Assembly: GCF_963678635.1 (NCBI RefSeq)
Contig: NC_087063.1
Span: forward strand, 46,106,101 to 46,170,100
Source: Symsagittifera roscoffensis
Lineage: Eukaryota; Xenacoelomorpha; Acoela; Convolutidae
Length of the DNA stretch: 64,000 nucleotides
Direction: 5' to 3'
Shown: in pieces, positions 20,892-33,149 of the stretch
Numbering within the stretch: position 1 is the first letter of the stretch
Layout of the letters: the number at the start of each line of letters is the position of its first letter
Program-made: the position numbers and the translations under genes
Notes under the pieces: generated by a model
Seen by the model: the letters and a program-made list of their open reading frames with translations, nothing else
The model's database searches: none
What the model was told of the DNA's origin: nothing

Positions 20892-22853
20892 GACGCATAT
20901 TTTGGGCATTTAGAAGTTGTCTTTTAATGGGGATAATTCTCTCGTTTTGAAGCAACCCGCTGCTCACAATTACAAAAATCATAAAAACAAAACTGATCAC
21001 AACAGTTTTCGGGAGCAAACTTTTAATTCAACTAAAAATAATCCATCAAAACGATTGAAAGATCTTACGACGAAACCTTTCAGCAAAATTCCAACTAAGA
21101 TATTCCAGAATGTTATAAATTACGAAGTACAAATTCTTGGTTTTTGGGGACAGACTACAAATGGCTACCCTTTTTTATTGCATGCATCATGACAATGATA
21201 TCTAAAGTACTTGAATAATTTATCCTTAATTATTTGTGATCGAACTTTTCGAATCGCACCAAAACCATATAGTCAGTTTTGTTATTTTTGTCCAGTTACA
21301 GGCGTCGAACCCAAAATCTCTGGGCATTTAGAAATTTACAAAAAACACAAATAAATTTTGTTTTATATGGTTTTATCGTAAAAGCAACTCGGTACTCCAA
21401 CAGTTTTTCAAATTTTTTTCGTTTGTTATGGATGACGCCAGATATTCCGTTTAATGTAAACTCAAGCAAAACTAAAATAGGTGCAACACAACAACTACAG
21501 AAAAAATTTGACCTCAAAAGTTACTTAAGTAGTTGTTATCCAGGGTTACTGTATGTGGAAACAAACACACAAATTGATTGAAGTAAAACTAAGAAACCAA
21601 AAAATAAGCAATTTGATATTCAAGGAAAAATATAACTCCCACAATTGCTTAGGATAACACCTGGCAAATAAAGCAATCAGCTCTTAAAAAGCCAGTAGAA
21701 AAACATGACAAAATTGTCTGGAATAGTGCATTTTATAATAGTGAACAACTTTTTTTCGAGAAAAAAAACTAAATTCGGTTGAAAATCAGTTACCTGGTTT
21801 AATAATCATCACTTGCAGGGGCGGATCTAGGATTTTCTCGGGGGGGGGGGGGATTTTCAAAAAAAATTTGTCAACTTTTTTTTAGGTCGACCAAATTGAT
21901 CTTGCGAGCTCTTCCAAAGCAGTACAAAGAGCCTTTTTTTGCCAAAATGAATGCGCCGCAGGCAAAATTTTGAAAACACAGGCCGAAAAAGCGTTTTTGG
22001 GCACTTTTTGGAAAATGCTGACCAAAAAATCGCGTTGGTATAATTTTGGTATAATTGCTGACCAAAAAATTTTGGTATAATTATTACTGGCCCAATTAAG
22101 TCATTAACTAACATCATATCAAATATCGACACACGCAATTAAAATTTCAAATACTTTCAAAAAAATTGAGCTCTGTGTAGAATAAGAGGATTTTTTCTCT
22201 TTGTTTATTCTCGCTTTCCTAACGACACCGCAAAGTCGTCCCATGGGCAGTGAATTCAGTGGGGCGGCAGAGATTCACTACTTTCTACCATTCCGAAAGG
22301 ATTGATTCGGTGGCAAAGATCCTGTATTGCTCTCAGTTGCTTGCCCCTTTTGTGTATTGCTGCTCTTCCGGCTGTCTTGTCTACTCGATACAATCGCAAG
22401 AGTTTCTAATTGTATTTTAATTCAGATGATTATACGTCTCATTACAGAGGACTATGAGTGGCCAGGTTTAAATCTAATAATCAAATCAAAAGGAAAAGGT
22501 CTGCGATTTATCAGCATAAATTGCCTTATTGTAATTAACTTCCAGCTAACTCCACTAAAACTGAGCTATTCTCTCTCTAGAGAATCTCTGACTAGAAGCA
22601 ACAATGTACTATTTCTGCTACAGTTGTTCTCTTATTTTGAGAATCATCTACTCGATTCGCTAGCAATAACTCTTCTCTTCTCTGACTGAGAACCAACTAC
22701 TCTTAATAGTGGCTAACAACTGTTCTCTTCTCTGACGAGAACCAACTACTCTTAATGGTAGCTAGCATTGTTCTGACTCTTAAAGGCTCTCCGATACCCT
22801 CCAATTCCTTATCTTTCTTTACATTTAGTTTTACTTAAGTCACGCCATTCCCT
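20892..22853 (+). repeat. ~1.95-kb repeat family, dispersed copy left of gypsy 2
   Basis: Matches the units of the array at 26.65-33.6 kb and the copy at 39.1-40.7 kb. It includes a 5' part starting near TTTTGGGCATTTAGAAGTTG that is otherwise seen only at 26654. It contains a truncated hAT MITE (21816-22036) and a distal part with repeated GAGAACCAACTACTCTTAA words. It ends at CACGCCATTCCCTA, where gypsy 2 remains begin. Open stretches of 73-100 codons occur on both strands (21279-21581 plus, 21517-21296 minus), with no recognised domain. Confidence 0.7.
21816..22036 (+). mobile_element. hAT-like MITE, right end deleted
   Basis: Starts CAGGGGCGGATCTAGGATTT after ATCACTTG, the same insertion point as in the array units, so the insertion predates spread of the repeat. 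The right half is lost near AAAATCGCG, where TTGGTATAATT sequence takes over. It keeps an internal segment (GCGCCGCAGGCAAAATTTTG) that the array units have lost. Confidence 0.75.
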
Positions 22854-22871
22854 AAAAGGTACTAAGATTAA

Positions 22872-23717
22872 CAAATTGCCCTGGTAGAGAAGATTTTATC
22901 GAAATTGGATAAAGACAACATGGCTCTGAAACTGAAAAACAGTCCATTTGCGAAAAAATAATGCAAATGGTTAGGCAATCGGATAACGAAATCCGGAATT
23001 ACGCCAATGGTTCGTAAAACAGAACCGATCGATAAATTAGTCGCTCCGAGAACGCTATCGCAATTGAAGTCATTTATGGGTTCAATACATAGCCTTTACA
23101 AATATTTACCTTCGCTAGAGGATATTTCGGCGCCATTACAACCGCTTCTTGGTAAGAAAAACGAGTTCGAGTGGACAAATGAATATCAAGTAGCATTTGA
23201 AATGCTCAAAAAGCAGGTCGTGAAAATTGTCGAACTAAAGCATTTCGACGTGCATAAAGATATCCGGGTTGTGTGCGACGCAAGCCATAATGGGTTGGGG
23301 GCAGCATTGGAGCAACTAGGCACCGAGGGTTGGCGACCTATTTCATTTGCATTTTGGTTTTTGAATGCGACCGAAAAGAAATATTCGACGAATGAATTAG
23401 AAATGTTGGCCGTGGTTTGGGGTTCAGAATATTTCAGAAATTACATTTTCGGTAGAAAACTTACGGTATTGACGGATCACAAAGCCTTAGTGTCATTATT
23501 GAACGGAAACAATAAGAAAAACAAAACAATGTTCAGTCGGTTGACCCGTTGGTTCGACCGAATTATTCCCTCTGATTTTGTAATTGAACATATGCCAGAG
23601 GCTAAAATTGGCCTGGCGGACTGTTTATCAAGGCATCCGGTGGGGGAAGCTACGCGGGTGAGCCTGTATGATAATACATTCACGGTTGCAGTCAATTATC
23701 AATTCTCTCTGTTATAA
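22872..23717 (+). pseudogene. Ty3/gypsy element 2: RT C-terminal region and RNase H
   Basis: In-frame reading from about 22872: LVEKILSKLDKDNMALKLK, then a TAA after FAKK, then CKWLGNRITKSGITPMVRK and PRTLSQLKSFMGSIHSLYK, the gypsy RT thumb/connection. Counting from the ATG at 23007, RNase H follows with VVCDASHNGLGAALEQ (Asp91), STNELEMLAVVW (Glu at 130-132), LTVLTDHKAL (Asp157) and IGLADCLSRHP (Asp205), so its catalytic set looks complete. The protease, RT fingers and palm and the gag gene are missing to the left, where the 1.95-kb repeat begins abruptly. A TAA stop at 23715 breaks the link to integrase. Confidence 0.88.
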
Positions 23718-24366
23718 TAAGCAAAATACCACCAAAAGGACTATTAAAGCATCAAGGAAATTAGTTGTTTCAGCTAGAGATTGCCAAACTGGAGAAATTA
23801 ATTTTAATTTTCCACCGTAAGAGGACGTCAAAACGCGTGACATTCGGTTAACCAATAAGAAGGCAGTAAAACGTGTAGTTGAGTGTAATGACCGCAAAGG
23901 CCCGAAAATCGTCAAATCGATCACTGAGTGTGAATTACGTGAGTTTGATATTACTTCCATTGCAAATAGTCACATTCCCTTGAGAAGAAAAACAATTCAA
24001 CAAGAAAAAATTGAACAAGTTACTATTACAACATCCAGAAATTACGAGTAGGAGTAGCAGCGAAGTAGAGGTGGTGGATGCTAGACTGGAGGCGGAGACA
24101 ACACATACTAGAGATGTGAAGTGCAACACGGTGATTTCCATTCCTTCAGCGTTTGGGGGAGAAATGTTTGCGGCGGCATACCCGGCGAGAGGAAGTGTAA
24201 TTATGTCAGTTATTCCCAGAGACTGGAAAATAGTTAAAAAGAGCGATGGCCTACCCATGTTGTTCAACTTGAAACTAGTGGAGGCCAATTATAAAGGGGA
24301 CCCCCAGATGATGGCTATAAAGGAACTTGTCGAAAGTGAGGATCCCGAGTTGGAACGGAAAAAATC
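23718..24366 (+). pseudogene. Ty3/gypsy element 2: linker and integrase N-terminal part
   Basis: Connects RNase H to integrase in the polyprotein. An open frame 24011-24418 carries IKELVESEDPELERK, which should run into the MGAYLGQHSHDFHV of the next frame. The switch occurs at a run of A residues near 24359-24364, so a single-base indel is the likely cause. The first ~290 bp have several stops. Confidence 0.65.
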
Positions 24367-25595
24367 GAGCAATGGGTGCTTACCTGGGACAACATTCGCA
24401 CGATTTCCATGTGCGTGAAAATTGCTTGTGGATTGACGAACGACTCGTCATCCCAATTCCTCTCAGAAAGGCGGTGGTCAATAGGATTCACTGTTTCCAC
24501 CACGGGCGCTCTAACATGTTCGACGCGGCGAGGGACGTGTGGTTTCCCTATCTCCACCATAGTTTGGCAGCGGCCGCGGATGGGTGCAAAGAATGCACTG
24601 ATGCAGGTAAAAGCCCTAAACCATTGTGCGCCAAGTGTGACATCGGTAACGTTTATGAAACTCGAGAGCCAAATGAAAGCCTGCAATTAGATTTTTGGGG
24701 CCCAATTAGATACTTAAATGAATCAAGTAAATATGTCTTGGTAGCCGTTGATCGATTTTCACGATGGCCTTCGCCAATGATTTGCGGGAATAATAAGCAC
24801 GATAAGGTTCTTAAATTTATAAAACAATACATTCCTCATCACGGAGTCCCTAGGAAAATTTTCATGGATCAAGGATCTAGCTTTACATTGAAAGCGGTTA
24901 AGTCGTTTTGTAATTCCGCAGCAATAGAAATTGTCTACTCCCCTGTGAGTGGTCATCGGGCCACTGGTTGTGTCGAACGCACGATTGGCAGTTTGAAAAA
25001 TGTTGTTCTAACATACGCAAAAGAAAAAGATAGTGGAAATCTAGAATCGATTGTGGAACGAGCTCTGAGTGCTCTTAGATTTGCTCCTAAGGCTACTGTC
25101 AAAATATCGCCGTTTGAAGCCCATCATGGCAGGGAGGCAAAGACTGTCCTTCGGAACCTTACGAAGAAGCCATTGTTGCAAAATTTTAATTGGAACAGAG
25201 TATTGAAACAAAAATCTGCCTGTTTAGATTCTACTGACCCGCGAGCGTTGAAATTCCCGCAAACAATGGCGACTGATTGGGAGGAACGATCGGATGTAGA
25301 TTATGATGTGAAACACATAAATCATCCCAGGAAATTGGCACAGGATCAGTTGGTTTCGGTGGCAGATCGGAACCCGGCACCGGCGGTTGGCCCTAAACAA
25401 TCCGTGGGAGTGAGGTCGCGGAATGCAGATGCCCAAACGTCAAATCGCCCACCCAAGCGGACAGAGTTTTTGTTCCAGCGCATTAAGGATTCCAATAAGA
25501 GGTATAGACCCATCAAACAAAAAGTAGTTAGTGAGTCTCAACATACCTTTACCTTGGCTAATGGTTCTGTACTTAGGAAAAGTGGAGTCTCGTGA
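24366..25595 (+). pseudogene. Ty3/gypsy element 2: integrase
   Basis: Integrase inserts the element's cDNA into the genome. Numbered from the ATG at 24327, the zinc finger has His55, His59, Cys87 and Cys90 (HCFHH ... CKEC). The catalytic core has Asp122 (LQLDFWGP), Asp181 (FMDQGSSF) and Glu217 (GCVERTIG), spaced D-x58-D-x35-E, which is the D,D35E rule. A C-terminal region extends to LANGSVLRKSGVS and then TGA at 25593. The fold is complete, but upstream frameshifts and stops separate it from RT, so autonomous activity is unlikely. Confidence 0.9.
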
Positions 25596-25598
25596 AAA

Positions 25599-26081
25599 AT
25601 GCTTAGTCCAAATGCACCGAAGACTTCGGAATCAGGAACGCCTAAACCTCCTCCAACGATGGTCGCGGTTAAGCGTAGGGCTGATCTCAAACGAGCCCAG
25701 GAAGAGAAGGCTGCGGGGGTAAATGCGAGAAAAACGATTGAAGCTGGGACACGAGCTAAGTCGCAAAATTGCGATTACGAGGACGAAGCAGATTCAGATT
25801 CGGAGTACGAGCCATTGCGGATCTCGCGATATGCGGACCAACAAGGAAAGGCGGCGGATGAACAGGGAGGAGCCGGACCTAGTCAAGGTGACACTTCGAA
25901 TGTGCCGTTGGCGCAAGAAAACACAGAGGGTGATGCGGGAACAACCGGCGGTGGCGGCGCAAAACCGTCCAAAGGAGTTTCTACTGAAATGCAAGACAGT
26001 GGAACCGGGAAAGAGAGAAGCGTCCCTAATTTAAGCGGCAAAGCACAATCGGGGAAGTGCTCGGAGAAGAAGAGGGAGTGA
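25599..26081 (+). pseudogene. Ty3/gypsy element 2: C-terminal tail of pol
   Basis: In the same frame as the integrase, separated from it by only one TGA codon (25593) and a Lys codon. So the 24327-26081 reading is one protein broken by one stop. Low-complexity, acidic and Gly/Ser-rich, with KRRADLKRAQEEKAAG and EDEADSDSEYEPL. No domain recognised. The composition parallels the 3056-3700 tail of gypsy remnant 1. Confidence 0.6.
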
Positions 26082-26650
26082 GTTCAACGGCAGCGTTTAG
26101 TGTCGTGTTCTAGCCAAGAGTCCCAGGATTCAGATGGGGCAGGGTCACGAAAGAGTTCCAAAAAGCGAACTGCGGTTTGTAATTTCGGAGGCGTTATGAT
26201 CGATAGTATTTTCAAAACTCGAAAGAACAAGAGGGAAGGAGATAGGGAACGTGACACAAACTAAGAAATTAAGAATTTGATCGAAGACATTTTGATGGAA
26301 AACTTTAGTTTAAAAACTTAAACTTATGTCCAGGGAGAGGGCGGACCACTGTTGGGTCTAAAACTCAAAACACTGATTCATTGGCTAAAATTTTAAATTA
26401 TGATTTAAAATTGATTCTTGAGGGAATGTTATATAATTATATTACAGTTGTTCAGTCTATATATATTGTGTTTGCTTTGGCGCCATCGGTACTGGCCAAG
26501 TCCTTGCTGCAGTTTAATTAGTACCTGCCAGTGGTGGTCACGTACTCTTGTGATTAAAATCAGTTGCTCATCCTTTGAATCTAAAGTACAGTTATTCCAT
26601 ACAGTGAAATTTATAGTATTGAAATCTACGTTTTTCACAGTTGTACGCTT
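26082..26650 (+). other. Gypsy 2 3' region, possible polypurine tract and LTR start
   Basis: After the tail stop there is a purine-rich GGGAGAGGGCGGA near 26333, followed closely by TGTTGGGTCTAAAACTC, which could be a polypurine tract and an LTR start. A TATATATTG lies near 26460. The putative LTR is cut near 26650, where the 1.95-kb repeat resumes at TTTTGGGCATTT. No partner LTR is in the window. Confidence 0.35.
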
Positions 26651-26922
26651 CTTTTGGGCATTTAAAAGTTGTCTTTTAATGGGGATAGTTTTCTCGTTTT
26701 GAAGCAACCCGCTGCTCACAATTAAAAAAAACATAAAAACTAAACTGATCACAACAGTTTTTGGGAGCAAATTTTTAATTCAACTAAAAATAATCCATCA
26801 AAACGATTGAAAGATCTTACGACGAAACCATTCAGCAAAACTCCAACCAAGATATTCCAGAATGTTATAAAATTTGAAGTACAAACTCTTGATTTTTGGG
26901 GACAGACTACAAATGGTTAACC
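26651..26922 (+). repeat. 5' part of the 1.95-kb repeat family
   Basis: Matches 20900-21170 (starting TTTTGGGCATTTAAAAGTTG). The three array units downstream lack this ~270-bp part, so it marks the edge of the amplified region. Confidence 0.7.
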
Positions 26923-27651
26923 TTTTTTATTGCATGCATCATGACAATGATATCTAAAGTACTTGAATAATATATCCTTAATTATTTGTGATCGAACTTT
27001 TCGAATCGCACCAAAACCATATAGTCAGTTTTGTTATTTTTGTCCAGTTACAGACGTCCAACCCAAAATCTCTGGGCATTTAGAAATTTACGAAAAACAC
27101 AAAGAAATTTTGTTTTATATGGTTTTATCATAAAAGCAACTCGAAATTCCAACAGTTTTTCAAATTGTTTTCGTTTGTTATGGATGACGCCAGATATTCC
27201 GTTTAATGTAAAATCAAGCAAAACTAAAATAGGTGCAACACAACAACTACAGAAAAATTTTGAACTCAAAAGTTACTTAAGTAGTTGTTATCTAGGGTTA
27301 ATATATTTGGAAACAAAAACAGAAATTGATTGAAATAAAACTAAGAAATCAAAAAATAAGCAATTTGATATTCAAGGAAAAATACAACTCCCATACTTGC
27401 TTAGGATAACGCTAGTCATTGCATTGCTAAATATGCTTGGAAAATGCATGACTAGCATTTCAAAATGTGGGTAGCGTAACTACATTAAACAGCACCTGGC
27501 AAATAATGCAAACAGCTCTTAAAAAGCCAGTAGAAAAACATGACAAAATTGTCTGGAATAATGCATTTTATGATAGTGAACAACTTTTTTTCGAGAAAAA
27601 AAAACTAAATTCGGTTGAAAATCAGTTACCTGGTTTAATAATCATCACTTG

Positions 27652-28060
27652 CAGGGGCGGATCGAGGATTTTCTCGAGGGGGGGGGATTTTCAAAAAAAA
27701 TTTGTCAGCTTTTTTTTAGGTCGGCCAAATTGATCTTGCGAGCTCTTCCAAAGCAGTACAAAGAGCCTGTTTTTGCCAAAATAGGCGTTTTTGGGCACTT
27801 TTTGGAAAATTTTGACCAAGAAATTGCGTTTTTTTGGCGCGCGCTCCCCCCTCTAGACTAGTATATTGGCGCCCAAGGCGACTTTAGAAAAATTTTAGGG
27901 TCCGTCAACAAAATGGATATCTCAAAGTAGTAAAAGGGGGACCCTTTAGGTAAGGTTGGCAGGGCGTCCAATCCCTGAGGGGAAATCCTTAAGTGGCCCA
28001 TGGGAAACCCAACGCCCCCCCCCCCCCGCCACTCCCCCCTCCTCCCTATTTGCACCCCTG
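27652..28060 (+). mobile_element. hAT-like MITE in array unit 1, with 8-bp TSD
   Basis: 409 bp. Starts CAGGGGCGGATCGAGGATTT and ends TATTTGCACCCCTG. Flanked by ATCACTTG (27644-27651) and ATCACTCG (28061-28068). The interior has TTTTGGCGCGCGCTCCCCCC and TATTGGCGCCCAAGGCGAC. No transposase, so movement would rely on a hAT transposase supplied elsewhere. Confidence 0.85.
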
Positions 28061-29578
28061 ATCACTCGTCTTTGCTTCAATAGTCAAGTAATTCGTGGTA
28101 TGATTTTCAATTTAATTTTGGTATAATTACTGGCCCAATTAAGTAATCAACTAACATCACATCAAATATCGACTCACGCAATTAAATTTCAAGTACATTC
28201 GAAAAAAACTGAGCTCTGTGTAGAATAAGGGTATTTCCTCTCTAGGTTTATTCTCGCTTTACTAGCGACACCGCATAGTCGTCCCTTGGGCAGTGGATTC
28301 AGTGGGGCGGCAGAGATTCACTACTTTCTACTATTCCGAAAGGGTTGATTCGGTGGCAAAGATCCTGTATTGCTCTCAGTTGCTTGCCCCTTTTGGGTAT
28401 TGCTGCTCTTCCGGCTGTCTTGTCTACTCGATACTGAGAGCTCTGAGTGGCCAGGTTAAAATCTAATAATCAAATCAAAAGGAAAAGGTCTGCGATTTAT
28501 CAGCATAAATTGCCTTATTGTAATTAAAATCCAGCTAACTCCACTAAAACTGAGCTATTCTCTCTCTAGAGAATCTCTGACGAGAAGCAACTATCTACTA
28601 TTTTTGCTACAGTTGTTCTATTTTTTCGAGAACCAACTACTCTAATCGCTAGCAATAATTCTTCTCTTCTCTGACTGAAAACCAACTACTCTTAATGGTA
28701 GCTAACACTGTTCTGACTCGTAAAGGCTCTCCGGTACCCTCCAACTCTTCATCATTCTTTACATTTAGGATATTTAAGTCACGCCATTCCCTATCAGTCT
28801 TGACATCCGCCTAAATCACCCGTCCGCACATGTTTTAAGATTATATCCCTTTTTATTGCATGCATCATGACAATGATATCTAAAGTACTTGAATAATTTA
28901 TCCTTAATTATTTGTGATCGATCTTTTCGAATCGCGCCAATACCATATAGTCAGTTTTGTTATTTTTGTCCAGTTACAGACGTCCAACCCAAAATCTCTG
29001 GGCATTTAGAAATTTACGAAAAACACAAAGAAACTTTGTTTTATATGGTTTTATCGTAAAAGCAACTCGGTACTCCAACAGTTTTTCAAAATTTTTTCGT
29101 TTGTTATGGATGACGCCAGATATTCCGTTTAATGTAAAATCAAGCAAAACTAAAAAAAGGTGCAACACAACAACTACAGAAAAAATTTGACCTCAAAAGT
29201 TACTTAAGTAGTTGTTATCTAGGGTTAATATATTTGGAAACAAAAACAGAAATTGATTGAAATAAAACTAAGAAATCAAAAAATAAGCAATTTGATATTC
29301 AAGGAAAAATACAACTCCCATACTTGCTTAGGATAACGCTAGTCATTGCATTGCTAAATATGCTTGGAAAATGCATGACTAGCATTTCAAAATGTGGGTA
29401 GCGTAACTACATTAAACAGCACCTGGCAAATAATGCAAACAGCTCTTAAAAAGCCAGTAGAAAAACATGACAAAATTGTCTGGAATAATGCATTTTATGA
29501 TAGTGAACAACTTTTTTTCGAGAAAAAAAAACTAAATTCGGTTGAAAATCAGTTACCTGGTTTAATAATCATCACTTG

Positions 29579-29986
29579 CAGGGGCGGATCGAGGATTTTC
29601 TCGAGGGGGGGGATTTTAAAAAAAAATTTGTCAGCTTTTTTTTAGGTCGGCCAAATTGATCTTGCGAGCTCTTCCAAAGCAGTACAAAGAGCCTGTTTTT
29701 GCCAAAATAGGCGTTTTTGGGGACTTTTTGGAAAATTTTGACCAAGAAATTGCGTTTTTTTTGGCGCGCGCTCCCCCCTCTAGACTAGTATATTGGCGCC
29801 CAAGGCGACTTTAGAAAAATTTTAGGGTCCGTCAACAAAATGGATATCTCAAAGTAGTAAAAGGGGGACCCTTTAGGTAAGGTTGGCAGGGCGTCCAATC
29901 CCTGAGGGGAAATCCTTAAGTGGCCCATGGGAAACCCAACGCCCCCCCCCCCCGCCACTCCCCCCTCCTCCCTATTTGCACCCCTG
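29579..29986 (+). mobile_element. hAT-like MITE in array unit 2
   Basis: Same insertion as in unit 1, copied by the tandem amplification rather than inserted anew: identical flanks ATCACTTG and ATCACTCG. Confidence 0.85.
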
Positions 29987-31505
29987 ATCACTCGTCTTTG
30001 CTTCAATAGTCAAGTAATTCGTGGTATGATTTTCAACTTAATTTTGGTATAATTACTGGCCCAATTAAGTAATCAACTAACATCACATCAAATATCGACT
30101 CACGCAACTAAATTTCAAGTACATTCGAAAAAACTGAGCTCTGTGTAGAATAAGGGTATTTCCTCTCTAGGTTTATTCTCGCTTTACTAACGACACCGCA
30201 TAGTCGTCCCTTGTGCAGTGGATTCAGTGGGGCGGCAGAGATTCACTACTTTCTACTATTCCGAAAGGGTTGATTCGGTGGCAAAGATCCTGTATTGCTC
30301 TCAGTTGCTTGCCCCTTTTGGGTATTGCTGCTCTTCCGGCTGTCTTGTCTACTCGATACTGAGAGCTCTGAGTGGCCAGGTTAAAATCTAATAATCAAAT
30401 CAAAAGGAAAAGGTCTGCGATTTATCAGCATAAATTGCCTTATTGTAATTAAATTCCAGCTAACTCCACTAAAACTGAGCTATTCTCTCTCTAGAGAATC
30501 TCTGACGAGAAGCAACTATCTACTATTTTTGCTACAGTTGTTCTATTTTTTCGAGAACCAACTACTCTAATCGCTAGCAATAATTCTTCTCTTCTCTGAC
30601 TGAAAACCAACTACTCTTAATGGTAGCTAACACTGTTCTGACTCGTAAAGGCTCTCCGGTACCCTCCAACTCTTCATCATTCTTTACATTTAGGATATTT
30701 AAGTCACGCCATTCCCTATCAGTCTTGACATCCGCCTAAATCACCCGTCCGCACATGTTTTAAGATTATATCCATTTTTTATTGCATGCATCATGACAAT
30801 GATATCTAAAGTACTTGAATAATTTATCCTTAATTATTTGTGATCGATCTTTTCGAATCGCGCCAATACCATATAGTCAGTTTTGTTATTTTTGTACAGT
30901 TACAGACGTCCAACCCAAAATCTCTGGGCATTTAGAAATTTACGAAAAACACAAAGAAACTTTGTTTTATATGGTTTTATCGTAAAAGCAACTCGGTACT
31001 CCAACAGTTTTTCAAAATTTTTTCGTTTGTTATGGATGACGCCAGATATTCCGTTTAATGTAAAATCAAGCAAAACTAAAAAAAGGTGCAACACAACAAC
31101 TACAGAAAAAATTTGACCTCAAAAGTTACTTAAGTAGTTGTTATCTAGGGTTAATATATTTGGAAACAAAAACAGAAATTGATTGAAATAAAACTAAGAA
31201 ATCAAAAAATAAGCAATTTGATATTCAAGGAAAAATACAACTCCCATACTTGCTTAGGATAACGCTAGTAATTGCATTGCTAAATATGCTTGGAAAATGC
31301 ATGACTAGCATTTCAAAATGTGGGTAGCGTAACTACATTAAACAGCACCTGGCAAATAATGCAAACAGCTCTTAAAAAGCCAGTAGAAAAACATGACAAA
31401 ATTGTCTGGAATAATGCATTTTATGATAGTGAACAACTTTTTTTCGAGAAAAAAAAAACTAAATTCGGTTGAAAATCAGTTACCTGGTTTAATAATCATC
31501 ACTTG

Positions 31506-31911
31506 CAGGGGCGGATCGAGGATTTTCTCGAGGGGGGGAGATTTTCAAAAAAAATTTGTCAACTTTTTTTTAGGTCGGCCAAATTGATCTTGCGAGCTCT
31601 TCCAAAGCAGTACAAAGAGCCTGTTTTTGCCAAAATAGGCGTTTTTGGGCACTTTTTGGAAAATTTTGACCAAGAAATTGCGTTTTTTTGGCGCGCGCTC
31701 CCCCCTCTAGACTAGTATATTGGCGCCCAAGGCGACTTTAGAAAAATTTTAGGGTCCGTCAACAAAATGGATATCTCAAAGTAGTAAAAGGGGGACCCTT
31801 TAGGTAAGGTTGGCAGGGCGTCCAATCCCTGAGGGGAAATCCTTAAGTGGCCCATGGGAAACCCAACGCCCCCCCCCCGCCACTCCCCCCTCCTCCCTAT
31901 TTGCACCCCTG
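31506..31911 (+). mobile_element. hAT-like MITE in array unit 3
   Basis: Same insertion and flanks as in units 1 and 2. Its C run near the right end is shorter. Confidence 0.85.
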
Positions 31912-33149
31912 ATCACTCGTCTTTGCTTCAATAGTCAAGTAATTCGTGGTATGATTTTCAATTTAATTTTGGTATAATTACTGGCCCAATTAAGTAATCA
32001 ACTAACATCACATCAAATATCGACTCACGCAATTAAATTTCAAATACATTCGAAAAAAACTGAGCTCTGTGTAGAATAAGGGTATTTCCTCTCTAGGTTT
32101 ATTCTCGCTTTACTAACGACACCGCATAGTCGTCCCTTGGGCAGTGGATTCAGTGGGGCGGCAGAGATTCACTACTTTCTACTATTCCGAAAGGGTTGAT
32201 TCGGTGGCAAAGATCCTGTATTGCTCTCAGTTGCTTGCCCCTTTTGGGTATTGCTGCTCTTCCGGCTGTCTTGTCTACTCGATACTGAGAGCTCTGAGTG
32301 GCCAGGTTAAAATCTAATAATCAAATCAAAAGGAAAAGGTCTGCGATTTATCAGCATAAATTGCCTTATTGTAATTAAATTCCAGCTAACTCCACTAAAA
32401 CTGAGCTATTCTCTCTCTAGAGAATCTCTGACGAGAAGCAACTATCTACTATTTTTGCTACAGTTGTTCTATTTTTTCGTGAACCAACTACTCTAATCGC
32501 TAGCAATAATTCTTCTCTTCTCTGACTGAAAACCAACTACTCTTAATGGTAGCTAACACTGTTCTGACTCTTAAAGGCTCTCCGTTACCCTCCAACTCTT
32601 CATCATTCTTTACATTTAGGATATTTAAGTCACGCCATTCCCTATCAGTCTTGACATCCGCCTAAATCACCCGTCCGCACATGTTTTAAGATTATATCCC
32701 TTTTTTATTGCATGCATCATGACAATGATATCTAAAGTACTTGAATAATTTATCCTTAATTATTTGTGATCGATCTTTTCGAATCGCGCCAATACCATAT
32801 AGTCAGTTTTGTTATTTTTGTCCAGTTACAGACGTCCAACCCAAAATCTCTGGGCATTTAGAAATTTACGAAAAACACAAAGAAACTTTGTTTTATATGG
32901 TTTTATCGTAAAAGCAACTCGGTACTCCAACAGTTTTTCAAATTTTTTTCGTTTGTTATGGATGACGCCAGATATTCCGTTTAATGTAAAATCAAGCAAA
33001 ACTAAAAAAAGGTGCAACACAACAACTACAGAAAAATTTTGACCTCAAAAGTTACTTAAGTAGTTGTTATCCAGGGTTAATATATGTGAAAACAAACACA
33101 CAAATTCATTGAAATAAAACTAAGAAACCAAAAAATAAGCAATTTGATA

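Larger units (their letters stand above)
26923..33149 (+). repeat. 1926-bp tandem array, three full units and a partial fourth
   Basis: Units at about 26923-28848, 28849-30774 and 30775-32700, and a partial unit 32701-33149. Shared landmarks recur exactly 1926 bp apart (27031, 28957, 30883, 32809). Units are nearly identical, differing mainly in homopolymer length and scattered bases, so amplification is recent. Each full unit contains a hAT MITE, a small hairpin (GCTAGTCATTGCATT ... AATGCATGACTAGC) and a distal part with CTCTTCTCTGACTG words. Open stretches of 64-100 codons on both strands have no recognised domain. Identical long units may be mis-counted in an assembly. Confidence 0.85.

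Noticed and set aside
21279-33042. Repeated 64-100-codon frames in the 1926-bp units as real genes
   Set aside because: Frames overlap on both strands, lengths change with single-base indels between copies, and no domain is recognisable.
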